Below, in pieces: positions 38,819-49,301 of a stretch of DNA of 64,000 bases. Both the position numbers and the translations under genes were made by a program. Below the pieces are notes generated by a model that made no database searches, was not told where the DNA came from, and saw nothing but the letters and a program-made list of their open reading frames with translations. This DNA is from Parapristionchus giblindavisi (lineage: Eukaryota; Nematoda; Chromadorea; Rhabditida; Diplogasteridae): positions 62,001 to 126,000 of the forward strand of contig CALSFV010000405.1 in assembly GCA_943737045.1 (NCBI GenBank). The letters run 5' to 3'. How positions within the stretch are numbered: the stretch's first letter is position 1; every line of letters starts with the position of its first letter.

Positions 38819-40043
38819 TCAAAGATTGTACCAAAAAGTGATGTTCAATCGTGATTCAAACTTAAAAATAGTGGCGATTGATTTAGTATCTTTTTCGGCT
38901 AATTCATTATTAAGAAGTTTGAGAGCGTGGTCCATTATCATGGTGATGTTTGCGTTTTGATAGGATAGCTTGTTGAGATCAGCCATCTGTTAAGATAATG
39001 GTCAATCCTTTCATGATATGCTCGACATTACGATCAAAAACAGATAAAACCTTTAATACTTACAATTCTTTTCGTCATTTCATCATAAGTATCCTCTAAT
39101 ATTTCATCCTTTTCCGGATATTGGGCGTCCACGAGTGTTTGAAAAACAGTCACCGCATAAAACATATCGAGAACCCATGAGAGGAACTCATCTCGAGTGA
39201 CGATACAATCACCATTTAGATCCCATTCTGCTTTACTCAGAAGAGCTAAATATAATATATGCTAGGATAGAAACTTCTACGTATTCTACATAGATGCTTA
39301 AAAATTTAATTAGTAATGACTGAATTATTGATGGGTCACGGTTGAGTAGCAAAATTACTCTTTTTCTACTCTTTTTGTTTTATCTCGGCTCTAAGTAATC
39401 AAAATGTGCAAATCTATATATTTTTGGAATCTACAAGTCAAGTGCTATCCAACAAGCCTAAAATTGGATGTCAAAGAAGATTAGAGACGCCGCTTGGTTG
39501 TTTATGACGATTGTGGGCGGAGTCTTTCACTATGCAAGAGGTTAAATGACGACAAGGAAGAGTTTTAATTGTGGTTTGAATGACTTTAATAACGTGATAA
39601 TCATAAACGATATTATAATAGTCTTCCTATCCGTCTTATCGGAAGTTCTGAAATGCATAACATGAGAATTCGACGAAATTTAAAAGTTATCTTTGACAGT
39701 CAATTTTAGGCTTGTTGAATAGCCCTTTGCTTGTAGATTCCAAAAATATTCAGATTTGCAAATTTCGATTACTAATAGCCGAGAAAACAAAAAAGGAGTA
39801 GAAAAAGAGTAGCTAAAATTACTCACTAATGTTTTGATAACCTCATCACTACTAACCGCCGCGCGAGAGGTCGTAAATGTGCCTCTCTCGGTTGAGTAGA
39901 GAGAGACTGTCACTAGGACTAGTGACTAGTGACTGATTCTCGCCAACCTAATAGTTACCTGCTTGATAACTCTTTTCTTGAATCTGATCTGTTGGCGTTA
40001 CCAAAAGAAGAATAAGAAACGACGTGAACAATAAATTAAACAT
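38819..40043 (-). CDS. secreted single EF-hand protein, paralogue 1 (144 aa)
   Basis: Three minus-strand exons, 40043-39959, 39245-39064 and 38986-38819, total 435 nt. Exon 1 (85 nt, ending phase 1) encodes a signal peptide (MFNLLFTSFLILLLVTPTD). Exon 2 holds one canonical EF-hand loop near residues 38-49, DLNGDCIVTRDE, with Asp1, Asn3, Asp5, hydrophobic Val8 and Glu12, flanked by helices (KAEWDLN..., FLSWVLDMFYAV). The rest is predicted helical with no recognised domain. It probably binds calcium outside the cell or in the secretory pathway. The tandem paralogue at 41047-41710 has the same first-exon length and phase, and the divergent neighbour at 40157 starts 113 bp away, implying a shared promoter region. 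Intron 1 contains a MITE fragment whose end abuts the donor. Confidence 0.8.
39357..39950. mobile_element. partial hAT-type MITE in EF-hand intron 1
   Basis: Internal arms at about 39357-39480 and 39655-39830 are inverted repeats of each other and match the arms of the complete element at 56393-57092, sharing CGAAATTTAAAAG and TAGATTCCAAAAATATTCA. The right terminus TTCTCGCCAACCTA (ending 39950) resembles that element's terminus. The left terminus is missing or badly decayed. The right end stops directly against the 8 bp forming the splice donor of exon 1 (minus-strand GTAACTAT). Confidence 0.6.
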
Positions 40044-40156
40044 TTCTGACTGCAGCGGAAACATCGACAATTGAAGAAAAAGAAATGAAAGTATGTGTCA
40101 CGGTGAACACATCCATGATTCTTTCTGATTACTTTCTTTTCATTTCTCCTCTTGTG
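40044..40156. promoter_or_regulatory. shared divergent promoter interval, pair 1
   Basis: The 113-bp interval between the start codons of the minus-strand EF-hand gene and the plus-strand orphan gene must carry both core promoters or trans-splice sites. I see no clear TATA box. Its length matches the equivalent 100-bp interval of the duplicated pair at 41711-41810. Confidence 0.5.
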
Positions 40157-41030
40157 ATGCATCTCTCCATATTACTTCTAATTCTTCTTTTTGAATGTGC
40201 TCGCACCCGAATTAATGAGGCATGCGGAGATGATGCCGCTATCGACTTCGATTATAATAAAACAATGAGTGAGCATTTTTGACATTGCCCGATTCATTGA
40301 ACAGTATATTCAGATCGTAATGAAACAACGAACAAGTGCATATCCAACCCGAATATCAGTAATATCAATCCAGATGAAGCCCCATTTTATCTTCATCGTG
40401 AGACAATTGCCATAATATATTATTGATTTGCAATCGCTAATATTCGTCTTTTCTAGAATCTGTTCGCTTCAATCAAATGCAACGACTCCATCTTATCGGA
40501 GGCTCTGTCATATGCAAAGAAGAGATCGACCATGCTTATTATCGTCTTCTCTATCTCTATTCATGCATCTTCCCAGCGATCCAGAAAGGCATGTCTGGTT
40601 TATGATTAAGAAGAAAAAAAACATTTCTAGCGAACAATGCAACAAATGTGGACGCGATCGTATTTTCCGATATCTCGCAGCTTGACCGTGAAATGGTACA
40701 TACCATTTTTCTTTTGAATAATGATCTTGAAATGCTGTAGCAAAGCCAAGGCAGAACATACCTACATCTTCATCAAAAGGGCGGCGAAGAAGAATTGCGT
40801 AAACATCTAATGGGATTCATTAACGAACTTAGAGAATTCAATAAGAATGTGAGTACATGATCAATATTCATTTATTAAATATATTTATTTAGAAAAAATA
40901 TCGTCAATTCTGTTCTATACAACCAAAACGAAATGTTCATCAAGAAGAAGATTTTGTACGAGCAGGACAAGATGATATAGCCGACGATGTCAATTTAGAA
41001 GAAATTAAACCGGAAACACTAGTTGATTGA
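40157..41030 (+). CDS. unrecognised secreted protein, orphan paralogue 1 (212 aa)
   Basis: Six exons: 40157-40268, 40314-40397, 40457-40588, 40631-40695, 40741-40848, 40893-41030 (639 nt). I chose the ATG at 40157 because it opens a compact signal peptide (MHLSILLLILLFECA); in-frame ATGs at 40085 and 40115 would extend it. The protein aligns throughout with the product at 41811-42688: RFNQMQRLHLIGGSVICKEE versus RFDQMHNLRIIGGACVTEEE, then YxYxCIFPAI, and QGRTYLH after a phase-0 intron. The 42-bp intron at 40589-40630 needs a GC donor to keep frame. The C-terminus is acidic. No known domain is evident, but the IGG..EE segment resembles an EF-hand loop that has lost its calcium ligands. Confidence 0.7.
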
Positions 41031-41046
41031 TTGTTCTGATAAATAA

Positions 41047-41710
41047 TTATGGTCGATGCCAGAATGTTGAATTGATAACAGGGTGCAATTTGAACACCGA
41101 ATCTACAGTACTGATTTCCTGAAGAATAAATATAAGAAGGGCTAAAGGGCGAAAATTTAGTACCATGGTTCTCATTTTGCTTCTCAGTTTATCAAGAAGA
41201 ATCTTCATGACAATTCTGTGATCAGTTCCTCTACTGTCGAGAAGACTGTGGTCATCCTTATGTTTTGATAAATATAAGTTTATTTTTTTAAATTTTGTCT
41301 CATTTTTATATATCATATTTGAAGAGAACTCACATGAATATTTGACGCGATCTCATCGAATGTTTCTTCTCGCAGATATTTTCCGCCACTATCTAGATAT
41401 TCAATAATTAATTGCCATATAAGACATCAACTCACTAGCTTCAACCTTAGCAAGGTACATTCGGATGGCGAACAGCATATCAAGGAATGATGAAACAAAC
41501 TCATGATACGTCACAAAACAATCATCATTCATGTCCCATTCAGGGAAAGTGAGCAGGGCTGAAATATACTTCCAATTTATTTTTATATTGGCTATAAAAA
41601 CATTTAAGTTGTGACAATTGCGTACCGTTTTTGTGACTTTTTTCATATTCTTCAGGGGTAGAAAATCCAAAGAATGAAGTAATAAGAAGAAGGAAAGAGA
41701 TGCGATACAT
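41047..41710 (-). CDS. secreted single EF-hand protein, paralogue 2 (about 158 aa)
   Basis: Minus-strand exons 41710-41626, 41558-41436, 41392-41334 and 41256-41047 give 477 nt. A signal peptide (MYRISFLLLITSFFGFS) is in an 85-nt first exon, as in paralogue 1. The EF-hand loop DMNDDCFVTYHE keeps Asp1, Asn3, Asp5, Val8 and Glu12. Compared with paralogue 1, exon 2 is split by an extra intron after ...KVEA. The last exon's acceptor is the least certain; only an AAG acceptor at 41257 keeps the frame open, and the C-terminal ~30 residues do not match paralogue 1. The stop lies 16 bp from that of the convergent plus-strand gene at 41030, so the 3' UTRs must overlap. Likely a secreted calcium-binding protein. 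Confidence 0.72.
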
Positions 41711-41810
41711 TGATTGTGATGAGTGATTCTAACTGTTTCTTCCTTGAATTCAATTGAACTTTCCTCTCTTATTCTTCCCTTTTGTGGTTCTCGTCTAATC
41801 ACTTCGAACG
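41711..41810. promoter_or_regulatory. shared divergent promoter interval, pair 2
   Basis: 100 bp separate the start codons of the EF-hand paralogue 2 (-) and orphan paralogue 2 (+). It is CT-rich on +, with no clear TATA box and no obvious sequence match to the 40044-40156 interval. Confidence 0.5.
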
Positions 41811-42688
41811 ATGAATCGTCCACTTCTTCTTCTTCTTTTCTTTTCAAATATTCAATCAATATTCTCTTTCACGTGTAATGAAACAAGCCCTGAACTACTG
41901 AACAGCGACAGTAAGTCGTCTATAACTTGATCACTGATATTATGAAATGATGTACTTCAATAACCGTTGCAGATAGATTGATCTCAGATGGAACATGTGC
42001 CTTATGTCCGGAGAAAACTCGAATGGTAAACGTATCAAGGATAACCAAAAACGAATGTATGTTAATATCCATAAGCCATCCTCATTATTTTGGCTTCGAT
42101 TACTTTCTTGCATAGAGTTTATGGCCCTTGTCTTTGAAATAAATAAATGAATACCTTTATCAAATCTTTAAGTTACACCGAGATTCGACCAGATGCATAA
42201 TCTTCGTATCATCGGTGGTGCATGTGTTACAGAAGAAGAGATCACCGAAGCATATCTCAAATTGATCTATATCTACGCATGCATATTCCCTGCCATTCTG
42301 GGTTTGGTTCAATATTGGAATCCACAAGGAAGAAATGATATACTAGTTGTATTTGCAGAAAAGCCCATCAAGGAAATTGAGTATGATAGGTTCATCAGAC
42401 AAGATGAGATTAATCAACTTGATAATGAAATGGTAGGACATATTCAAGCGAAAACTCATTCCATATTACAGTTCCATTGAAGCAAAAACAAGGGCGGACA
42501 TATCTACATGACCAACAACATTCAGATCCAGAATTGATCAAGAGAGCAGTCGATGATTTCATCAAGGATCTCATTCAAGTCAACGCTGTCAGTGGTATTA
42601 TCCCCATAAACGTCGAAAAATCGATCATTTTCAGTTTAAAAAGTATCGTCGTTACAAGAAGGATCCTAAAAAGAGAAGGAATCATTAA
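41811..42688 (+). CDS. unrecognised secreted protein, orphan paralogue 2 (200 aa)
   Basis: Five exons: 41811-41910, 41973-42056, 42173-42432, 42483-42587, 42635-42688 (603 nt). Exon 1 encodes a signal peptide (MNRPLLLLLFFSNIQSIFS) and ends at phase 1. Exon 2 is 84 nt, the same length as in paralogue 1. The conserved core runs RFDQMHNLRIIGGACVTEEE then AYLKLIYIYACIFPAI. A longer insertion follows (QYWNPQGRNDILVVF), because the place where paralogue 1 has its GC-AG intron is coding here. After a phase-0 intron come QGRTYLH and a basic tail KKYRRYKKDPKKRRNH. Acceptors of exons 3 and 4 are AAG, and alignment with paralogue 1 supports both. Function unknown; extracellular by its signal peptide. 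Confidence 0.75.
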
Positions 42689-43090
42689 CAGCAATCGACA
42701 ATGGCAATCTTACTTCTTCCGCTTATTCATATCCGTCTTTATGTTTTGTGTACATGGATAAAGTCAATTATGAAAGGGACCATCCTATCTGGTTGTTAGA
42801 GAGTAGAAGAGGCATCGGTGAGAGTGAAGAGACAACAAGACATATAGATAGAGGGGGGAATAATTCCCGATTGGTAGATCTGATCAGAGCCTGCCTCTTC
42901 ATACCTTCGCCTCTTCTTCTCTATCTTTGTCTTCTCACATATACTTTCACTATTCATTCATCATCATATTTTGACTCTTTTCACTTTCACACTTGAGTCT
43001 GCTATGTGTCTGTACATAGAATGAAGTTGTTTTATTTATTGCAGAAATTAAAAGACAAGGTTCAATATATCATTCTTGAAGCCTATTCGA
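42689..43090. other. intergenic, upstream of the cuticlin gene
   Basis: About 400 bp, CT-rich toward 42890-42990. ORFs here do not extend any neighbouring gene. It should hold the cuticlin promoter. Confidence 0.5.
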
Positions 43091-45781
43091 ATGAAGAAAT
43101 TTTTCTTTCTGCTTCTGGTATATTTGGCGGTAGGTTCATTTTATTTGATATTATATTAGATATTTCTAACATTGTAAAGTGTTTCGAACTTGAATCAAAC
43201 CAAACATCGGACCTTTGATATCTTGTTTTCGCTGTCTGAGATTGCTACTCGTTTGCCTTTCTGTATAAGTCCGTTCACGGAAAAAGAATGACAATGATTA
43301 ATCTCAACTAGTTGGTGAATGTGTACTCGAAACTTGATTCATCCTTCTGTAGACACTCGGAATATCGGAACCATTTTTTTATTCAATATCATTTTTAAGC
43401 CCGGCATACACCCACACGAGGAAGAAAATGGAATATTAGGAGATCCACTGGTGGATTGTGGAGAGGGACACATTACAGTATCGTTCGATACATTTAATCA
43501 CTTCAAAGGACTCGTCTTCGTTAGGAATAAATTGGAAGAACCCGAGTGTCGAAGTCCTCCGGCAGACGAGAATTGGCATAGGAATACATCGATTAGGATT
43601 AAATTAACTGATTGTGATACCGAAAGAAGAGTATCGGTGAGTATACATACCAAATGAAAACTACATGAATCTATTTTATCATTCGCTTATCTCCTTAAAC
43701 TATGAATGAAACAACATTAGTAACGATATATGTGGATAAGTTGAAACTGGTATATAAATATTCTCTTTTCTTAGTATCGGAACTATCACAATACCTTATG
43801 CTCATGAAAAGATCATATTTTTTCTAGACCGATCCTCCAGGAATGTTTGTGAGTACACAAATCGTCGTTGCCTTCCATCCTCAATTCCTCACAAAACACG
43901 ACCGAGTATATGACGTTGAATGCTACTACATGGCTATGGAGATGAACGAAACCAGAGAGATACAAGTCAAGTATGATTATGAGGCTATCAATGAATTATC
44001 ATACCATCACATCTTTGTCTTTGTTAACCATAATATTTTACAGCATGCCCGGTGCTCCTCTTCAAACAGCGGTCGTGCCTATGCCTGTCTGCAAATATGA
44101 AGTTCTGGACAAGACTCCATTCGGTCCACCTGTGCATTATGGGCAAATTGGACAGATGGTAAGTACTTTTCTATCTATTTCTGAGTTAAATTCATCCGAA
44201 TGGGTGGGTTAATTACAAATTTTCGTTTCTCGCGCGAACTGGCTAATGAATTACATTCATACGCATTATTAGCCATATTGACCATTATGACAATACTCAT
44301 TCACTCTCGATTATATCCTGTTATGTCCACCTTTCTCTTTCGATCGCATTTTCCTTTCATCGCAGACTTAGATTACGAAGCCCGATAACCCCTTCCCTCT
44401 GTGGCCAATTCTCGTTTCAAATCATTTTCCATACCTGAATGAGCTGAGTCATTAACGTGTGATATGATGAAATAATTAAGGTTCATAAACTACCACTTTT
44501 ATGGTACAAGCGTTAAGCAATGCTTCGAAAATTGAAATTACATTGAAAGTTATTTTTTTAGGTTTACCATAAATGGACTTGTGAGACGGATACAAAGGAC
44601 ATCTTTTGTATGATTGTCCATTCGTGTACAGTCGATGATGGAGATGACAATAAAGTTGAACTATTGGATGAACGAGGGTGAGCTATTTATCGGTCACACA
44701 AATATGAATAATAATATTAATAAGTTATGCATTTCAAGAATTTTTGTTAATGGTGGTCCAATAGTGGAATGCCAGAGATAATGACGAATTTTAATGAAAT
44801 TAAACAAAGCATTTTAAAGATTTATTGATGTCAATCAATTTCAAAATACTCCATTATAATATAAAATAAATTTTCATGATTCTATATGCAGGTGTGCATA
44901 CGATAAGTATCTCCTACAGAATCTCGAGTATACATCTGATTTGATGGCTGGAAAGGAAGCTCACGTTTATAAGTATGCTGATAAACCAGGAGTATTCTTC
45001 GAATGTCAAATATCGATCAAGATCAAGGAGCCCGGACAGGAGTTTTGCGAGGTACACATGTTTCTTCACTTAAACTATAATTCGTTTCATTAGCTATCGT
45101 CTCGCGCAATTAAAAAAAAGAAAAATTTACTTTTCAATATTATATGGAATAAAATGCACTATTTGCAGTAGATAACCAAGATAGTTTAATATAACGGTAA
45201 TATGCAGGTCCCAATCTGTCCCGATCCTCCACGTCGACGTCGTTCTCATTTCCTGAATGAAACAGACGGACGATATGAGACTCGTTAGTTATTACTTTAT
45301 CGAAAAAATATTGAATAATATTGTTCAGCAACACATTTGAACTCATCATCAGTAGAATTGGTTGGAGTAAGTGAAGGAGGAATGAGACCGAGACGAGAAG
45401 AGAAAGGATGGATTGAATCACTTCATGATATGGTGATGATTAATCAGGTGATCATAGAATTCACGTGAATAATATGAACCATTTGTGATGTCAAAGGGGG
45501 TCAGGTTGTCATTAATCCATTGGTCAAACCGTCAGTTCTAACATCGTTAATATGCTTCTTTAAAAATATCGATATCGAAATGATGTGCTAGAACTGGTAG
45601 TGAGGAAACCAATTGAGATATAGTAATCTACAGTAATCTGTGATATCTTCAGGACGATCATCTCTGTCTCTCTCCCGTCTTTACATGGTTGTACGCTGGC
45701 ACGAACGCCCTCATTCTTCTCCTTTCCATTCTCTCATCAAGGGTGTCCATACTACGAATGATCGAACCAACGAAGAAGTAA
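43091..45781 (+). CDS. cuticlin-like ZP-domain protein (377 aa)
   Basis: Nine exons: 43091-43129, 43400-43636, 43828-43970, 44044-44158, 44562-44677, 44892-45051, 45208-45283, 45329-45447, 45653-45781 (1134 nt). The signal peptide [13 protein letters not shown] is exon 1. The ZP domain covers about residues 20-270 and carries hallmark phrases of nematode CUT-1-type cuticlins: [54 protein letters not shown] and [16 protein letters not shown] tetrabasic RRRR (279-282) follows as a furin-type cleavage site, then a linker and a C-terminal hydrophobic segment (about 343-362) that would anchor the precursor. Such proteins polymerise after cleavage and line the cuticle, for example alae. Exon 2 uses an AAG acceptor. 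Poly(A) signals AATAAA at 45860 and 45871. Confidence 0.92.
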
Positions 45782-46776
45782 CGCCACCTCTTGCTCGGCT
45801 ACACCGATCGTCTCCCTCAGTGTGTGTAGTAGTTCTCTAGCCTAGTTCGTCTTGATAATAATAAACACGTAATAAAGTATATATTCTCTTCTTCGTCTTC
45901 TATTACATGTGTGGATACTCTATCATTTTCTTCATGGATCGGAATATAGTAATTAACGATTGATTAGAGGAGTATTTTGCAGTGCATCTAGTCTCAATCT
46001 CACACTTTCTCTTTGTCTTCCTCATTTCGATTTCTCGATATTACATCAGTCTTACATTCGTGTAGCCTCTGCCTCTTTGTCTTCCTACATTCACGTGCCC
46101 TTCATGTGGACGATTCGAGGAGAGAAGAGACGAGAGAGCGAAGGGACATGAAGAGACGCCCAACCGCCCTCGCTCTGACTAAACAACAGCCCCTCTAGAC
46201 CGCATTCTCTCCCTCTCCCCCCCCCCCCCCAGCCACCCATCGCCTCCACCTCGATCGATCGGGGGTACAAGACAGCTGATCCCATGGCAAGTATCCCTAC
46301 CTGATTTTCCATCTATATGATATCCGCTATGTCACTCTCTTAAAAGGAACAGCTCCGCTAGATCGATTGATGACGAAATTGCATCACTCATCTCTCTCTT
46401 CTCCGTGTTCATAGGACGTGAGTTTGCAGAGAAACTATTGGAGAGACGTCTATCTATCATCACACCATATTCACCCTTCAACCCTTGCTCTTTAACTGCA
46501 AACGTATGTAATTCACCCTTATCAGAATCATTCACGTTATCACTTCACTTTATCAATATTTCGCTGCATCTTGCGCTCTTGTCCTCTTCTTCAATGAACA
46601 GTAACACCCACTCTTCGCCCCTCTTTCTCTTCATTTCGTTGCTATATCTCTCCTTTCTCCGCTATAAGCGTCTCTTGTGTTTTAGTTCCTCGTGTCATTC
46701 CGTTTGTGAACGCTGCTCTCGTTGTCAGTATCCCTTCCGTACCTTAACTTTCGCTATTACAGTATCCACGTCGGGT
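45782..46776. other. intergenic between the cuticlin and carrier genes
   Basis: Contains the cuticlin poly(A) signals, a run of 14 C at 46217-46230, and the carrier's upstream region. An open frame from 46405 runs into the carrier start, but its sequence is Ser/Leu-rich and unlike carrier N-termini. ATTACAG just before 46763 could be a cis- or trans-splice acceptor. Confidence 0.5.
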
Positions 46777-49301
46777 ATGGGTCACTCGGCCCAGCTGACC
46801 GATCCTTTGGATCCTACGGGTGCCCTGAAGAAGGTAATGATAGGTGCATCGGCAGCCATCATAACCAAGACAACCACTGCACCATTGGATCGAGTTAAAC
46901 TAGTACTACAGGTGAGGGCTATCTAGTCCAGGGATCAAGCGCCTTTTGGCTATTCTTTACTCCTCTTCTTTTGTCAGCAACGAAATGCAAGACAATTACA
47001 ACGACAAAGCACTAGGTAGAGATAACAGTTCCCCCATAACTTGTTTAGACAGATGAGTTACTGTAGACGTTTACGTGACTTAATTCACGTTTAAATGTGC
47101 AAGCTCGTAAATCTAGAAGAGATCTTTATGATGATGCAATATCATTGGTGATTTTGTTCTAGCTGGGCGGAGGCGGCATCACTCTTCAGAAGTACAATGG
47201 AATGTTTGAATGCTTCACAAGGATCACATCAGATCAGGTGAGAACAATCTGTGATCTAATCATAATTTCTGTGGAGTAGGTAACGTAAACGATCACTACT
47301 GAACACGAAAATAGGATAAAACGACATTCTTTCCTTGATATCTGTAGTCTACATTTGGGGGGGGGGGGGGGGGGTGACAGTATAGTGTGCGCAGAATGCT
47401 CGACTACTCGATGATATAGTGAATGATACTAAAGATTAATCATTCGATACGTTCAGGGATTCCTTGCACTGTGGCGTGGAAATGGTGCGAGTGTTATCAA
47501 ATGCATACCCACCCATGCACTGAACTTCCTTCTTCGCGATATCTATCGAGGATATTTCTTGGAAGGAATAAAGCGAAGTGACACATGGCGATATTTTGCA
47601 GGTAACTTTATTTTTGCGAATTCTACGTGAATTTATCAAATAATTATCCACATTAACTTGATTATCTCGATTAGATTATATCTATAATTTGATTAGATGA
47701 AACGTCGCTGAGTAGTCATGTGCTGATTATTTTTAAACCAAAACCGTTCGTCATGTGACCCAATTGATAGAATTTCTGCAACACATGCAATTATACTAGA
47801 GAGATATATTATATTTATACTCGCAGGTTCGGTACTAGCCGGAGGTGTCGGTGGTGCCTCATCTCTGCTTCTCCTCTATCCTCTCGATTTCGCCCGAACC
47901 AGAATGGCGATTGATGCGAAAATGAATGGAACAAGACGATATCGGAGTGTGGGACATTGTCTGAGTAGGACAAGAAAGACACAGGGAACGGCTGCATGGT
48001 ACAGGTGAGAGAATTGATTTTGAAGTTGTATGGTACAGTATCTGAGACCTACCGTATCTAAGAGAATGGATAGGATGGTACCATATTATTGACTATTGTA
48101 GATAGATAGCTACTAAGAAGTTTGCTCTGAGATGATAGTTGGGGTATGTGAGAATGTGAGAAAAAAAACCTTGGATTACGGTAAGCTGTCAACAGCTCAA
48201 CAAACTACGGTAGACTAGACATACTTATTGGGGGAGATATTCGGATTTTGGTTAATTTGGAGACGTGGTCCCCGCTGCAGCATAGCAACAGCAGCTGGAT
48301 TATGGTAGATGTGTGACATTGCGTACTGAAATATATCTGAATCTACCGTATATCGATGAGGGATACCCGGGGCTACTTCACAGATTAGAGATCTAACTCT
48401 TATTTTCCCATTGCGATATTGCGATACCTTAATATATTGAGAAGCTGCTTTCAGTCATAACATGCCTACCTCTCAATTATATCATTTTTGGTGATGGCTT
48501 CCTAATCTATTGCAATAGATTTTTATTCGTACTTTTAAAAATCTAAAATCAAATTTAAGCTGACATGGATTCACCGAACTGCAGCTACATTGTACTTTCT
48601 TTCTTTCAGGGGCTTCTCTTCTGCGGTCCAATTCATTTTTGTCTCCAGAGCAGTGTTCTTTGGTCTATTCGATACGATAAGAACTGGAAAAGTTGAGGAC
48701 CAGAGGGATATGTCCTTCTTGACAACACTCGCTCTCGCCCAGGTATGTATATTAATACTCTTTTTGATGCATGGAAAATAACGATTATGATAATCTAATC
48801 ATTTATATATATTCAGACCTGTCTCATCATCTCCGGTTTCACATGTTACCCTTTGGATACTGTGAGGAGACGATTGATGATGGCGGATAATGGAAAGGGA
48901 AAGAGAACTATTTTCGCTACCCAAGCCACACTCAAGATGTGGAGGAATATCATCAAGTAAGCAATGATGCATTATATATTTACTTTGCTCATTCTCCTTA
49001 TTTCCATTAGTAGTGAGCGTTCATAAAGCCTCGAGAATATCCCTTATCCCATTGAATGAAGCCCCCTCTCAAGGTGGGAGTATGAAAGGGTATTAGAGTG
49101 GTGAGAGATATGAGCCTTCATATGAAATGGATTCAGATTTGATCCTGCTCATGACTCCTCCTACATATTAATACTTTGTTGTTTTCTTCCAGGAATGAAG
49201 GATATCAGTCGCTTTTCCGTGGAATTCTTCCTAATACACTACGCAGTAGTAGTGGTGCACTAATAATCTCGCTCTATTATGAAATATCCAAATATATTTG
49301 A
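46777..49301 (+). CDS. mitochondrial carrier, divergent ADP/ATP translocase-like (304 aa)
   Basis: Seven exons: 46777-46911, 47163-47237, 47457-47601, 47827-48004, 48610-48742, 48817-48956, 49193-49301 (915 nt). Three carrier repeats are seen, with signatures PLDRVK, PLDFAR and PLDTVR, plus ALWRGN, RYFAG and the translocase motif RRRLMM (RRRMMM in typical ADP/ATP carriers). Length matches the family. It should span the inner mitochondrial membrane six times. Compared with bovine AAC1, Lys22 and Arg279 equivalents are kept (ITKTTTAP, NTLRSS), but Arg79 is Lys (SVIKCIP), Gly182 is Phe and Tyr186 is Ser (VQFIFVSRAVFFG). These positions contact nucleotide, so the substrate may differ. The start at 46777 gives the usual short N-terminus. 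Confidence 0.93.
47357..47374. repeat. 18-base poly-G tract
   Basis: Uninterrupted run of G in the intron between carrier exons 2 and 3. Such a run can form a G-quadruplex and may be length-unstable. Confidence 0.9.

Noticed and set aside
46405..46776. N-terminal extension of the carrier
   Set aside because: The open frame is Ser/Leu/Cys-rich and unlike carrier N-termini; the internal ATG at 46777 gives the normal family length.
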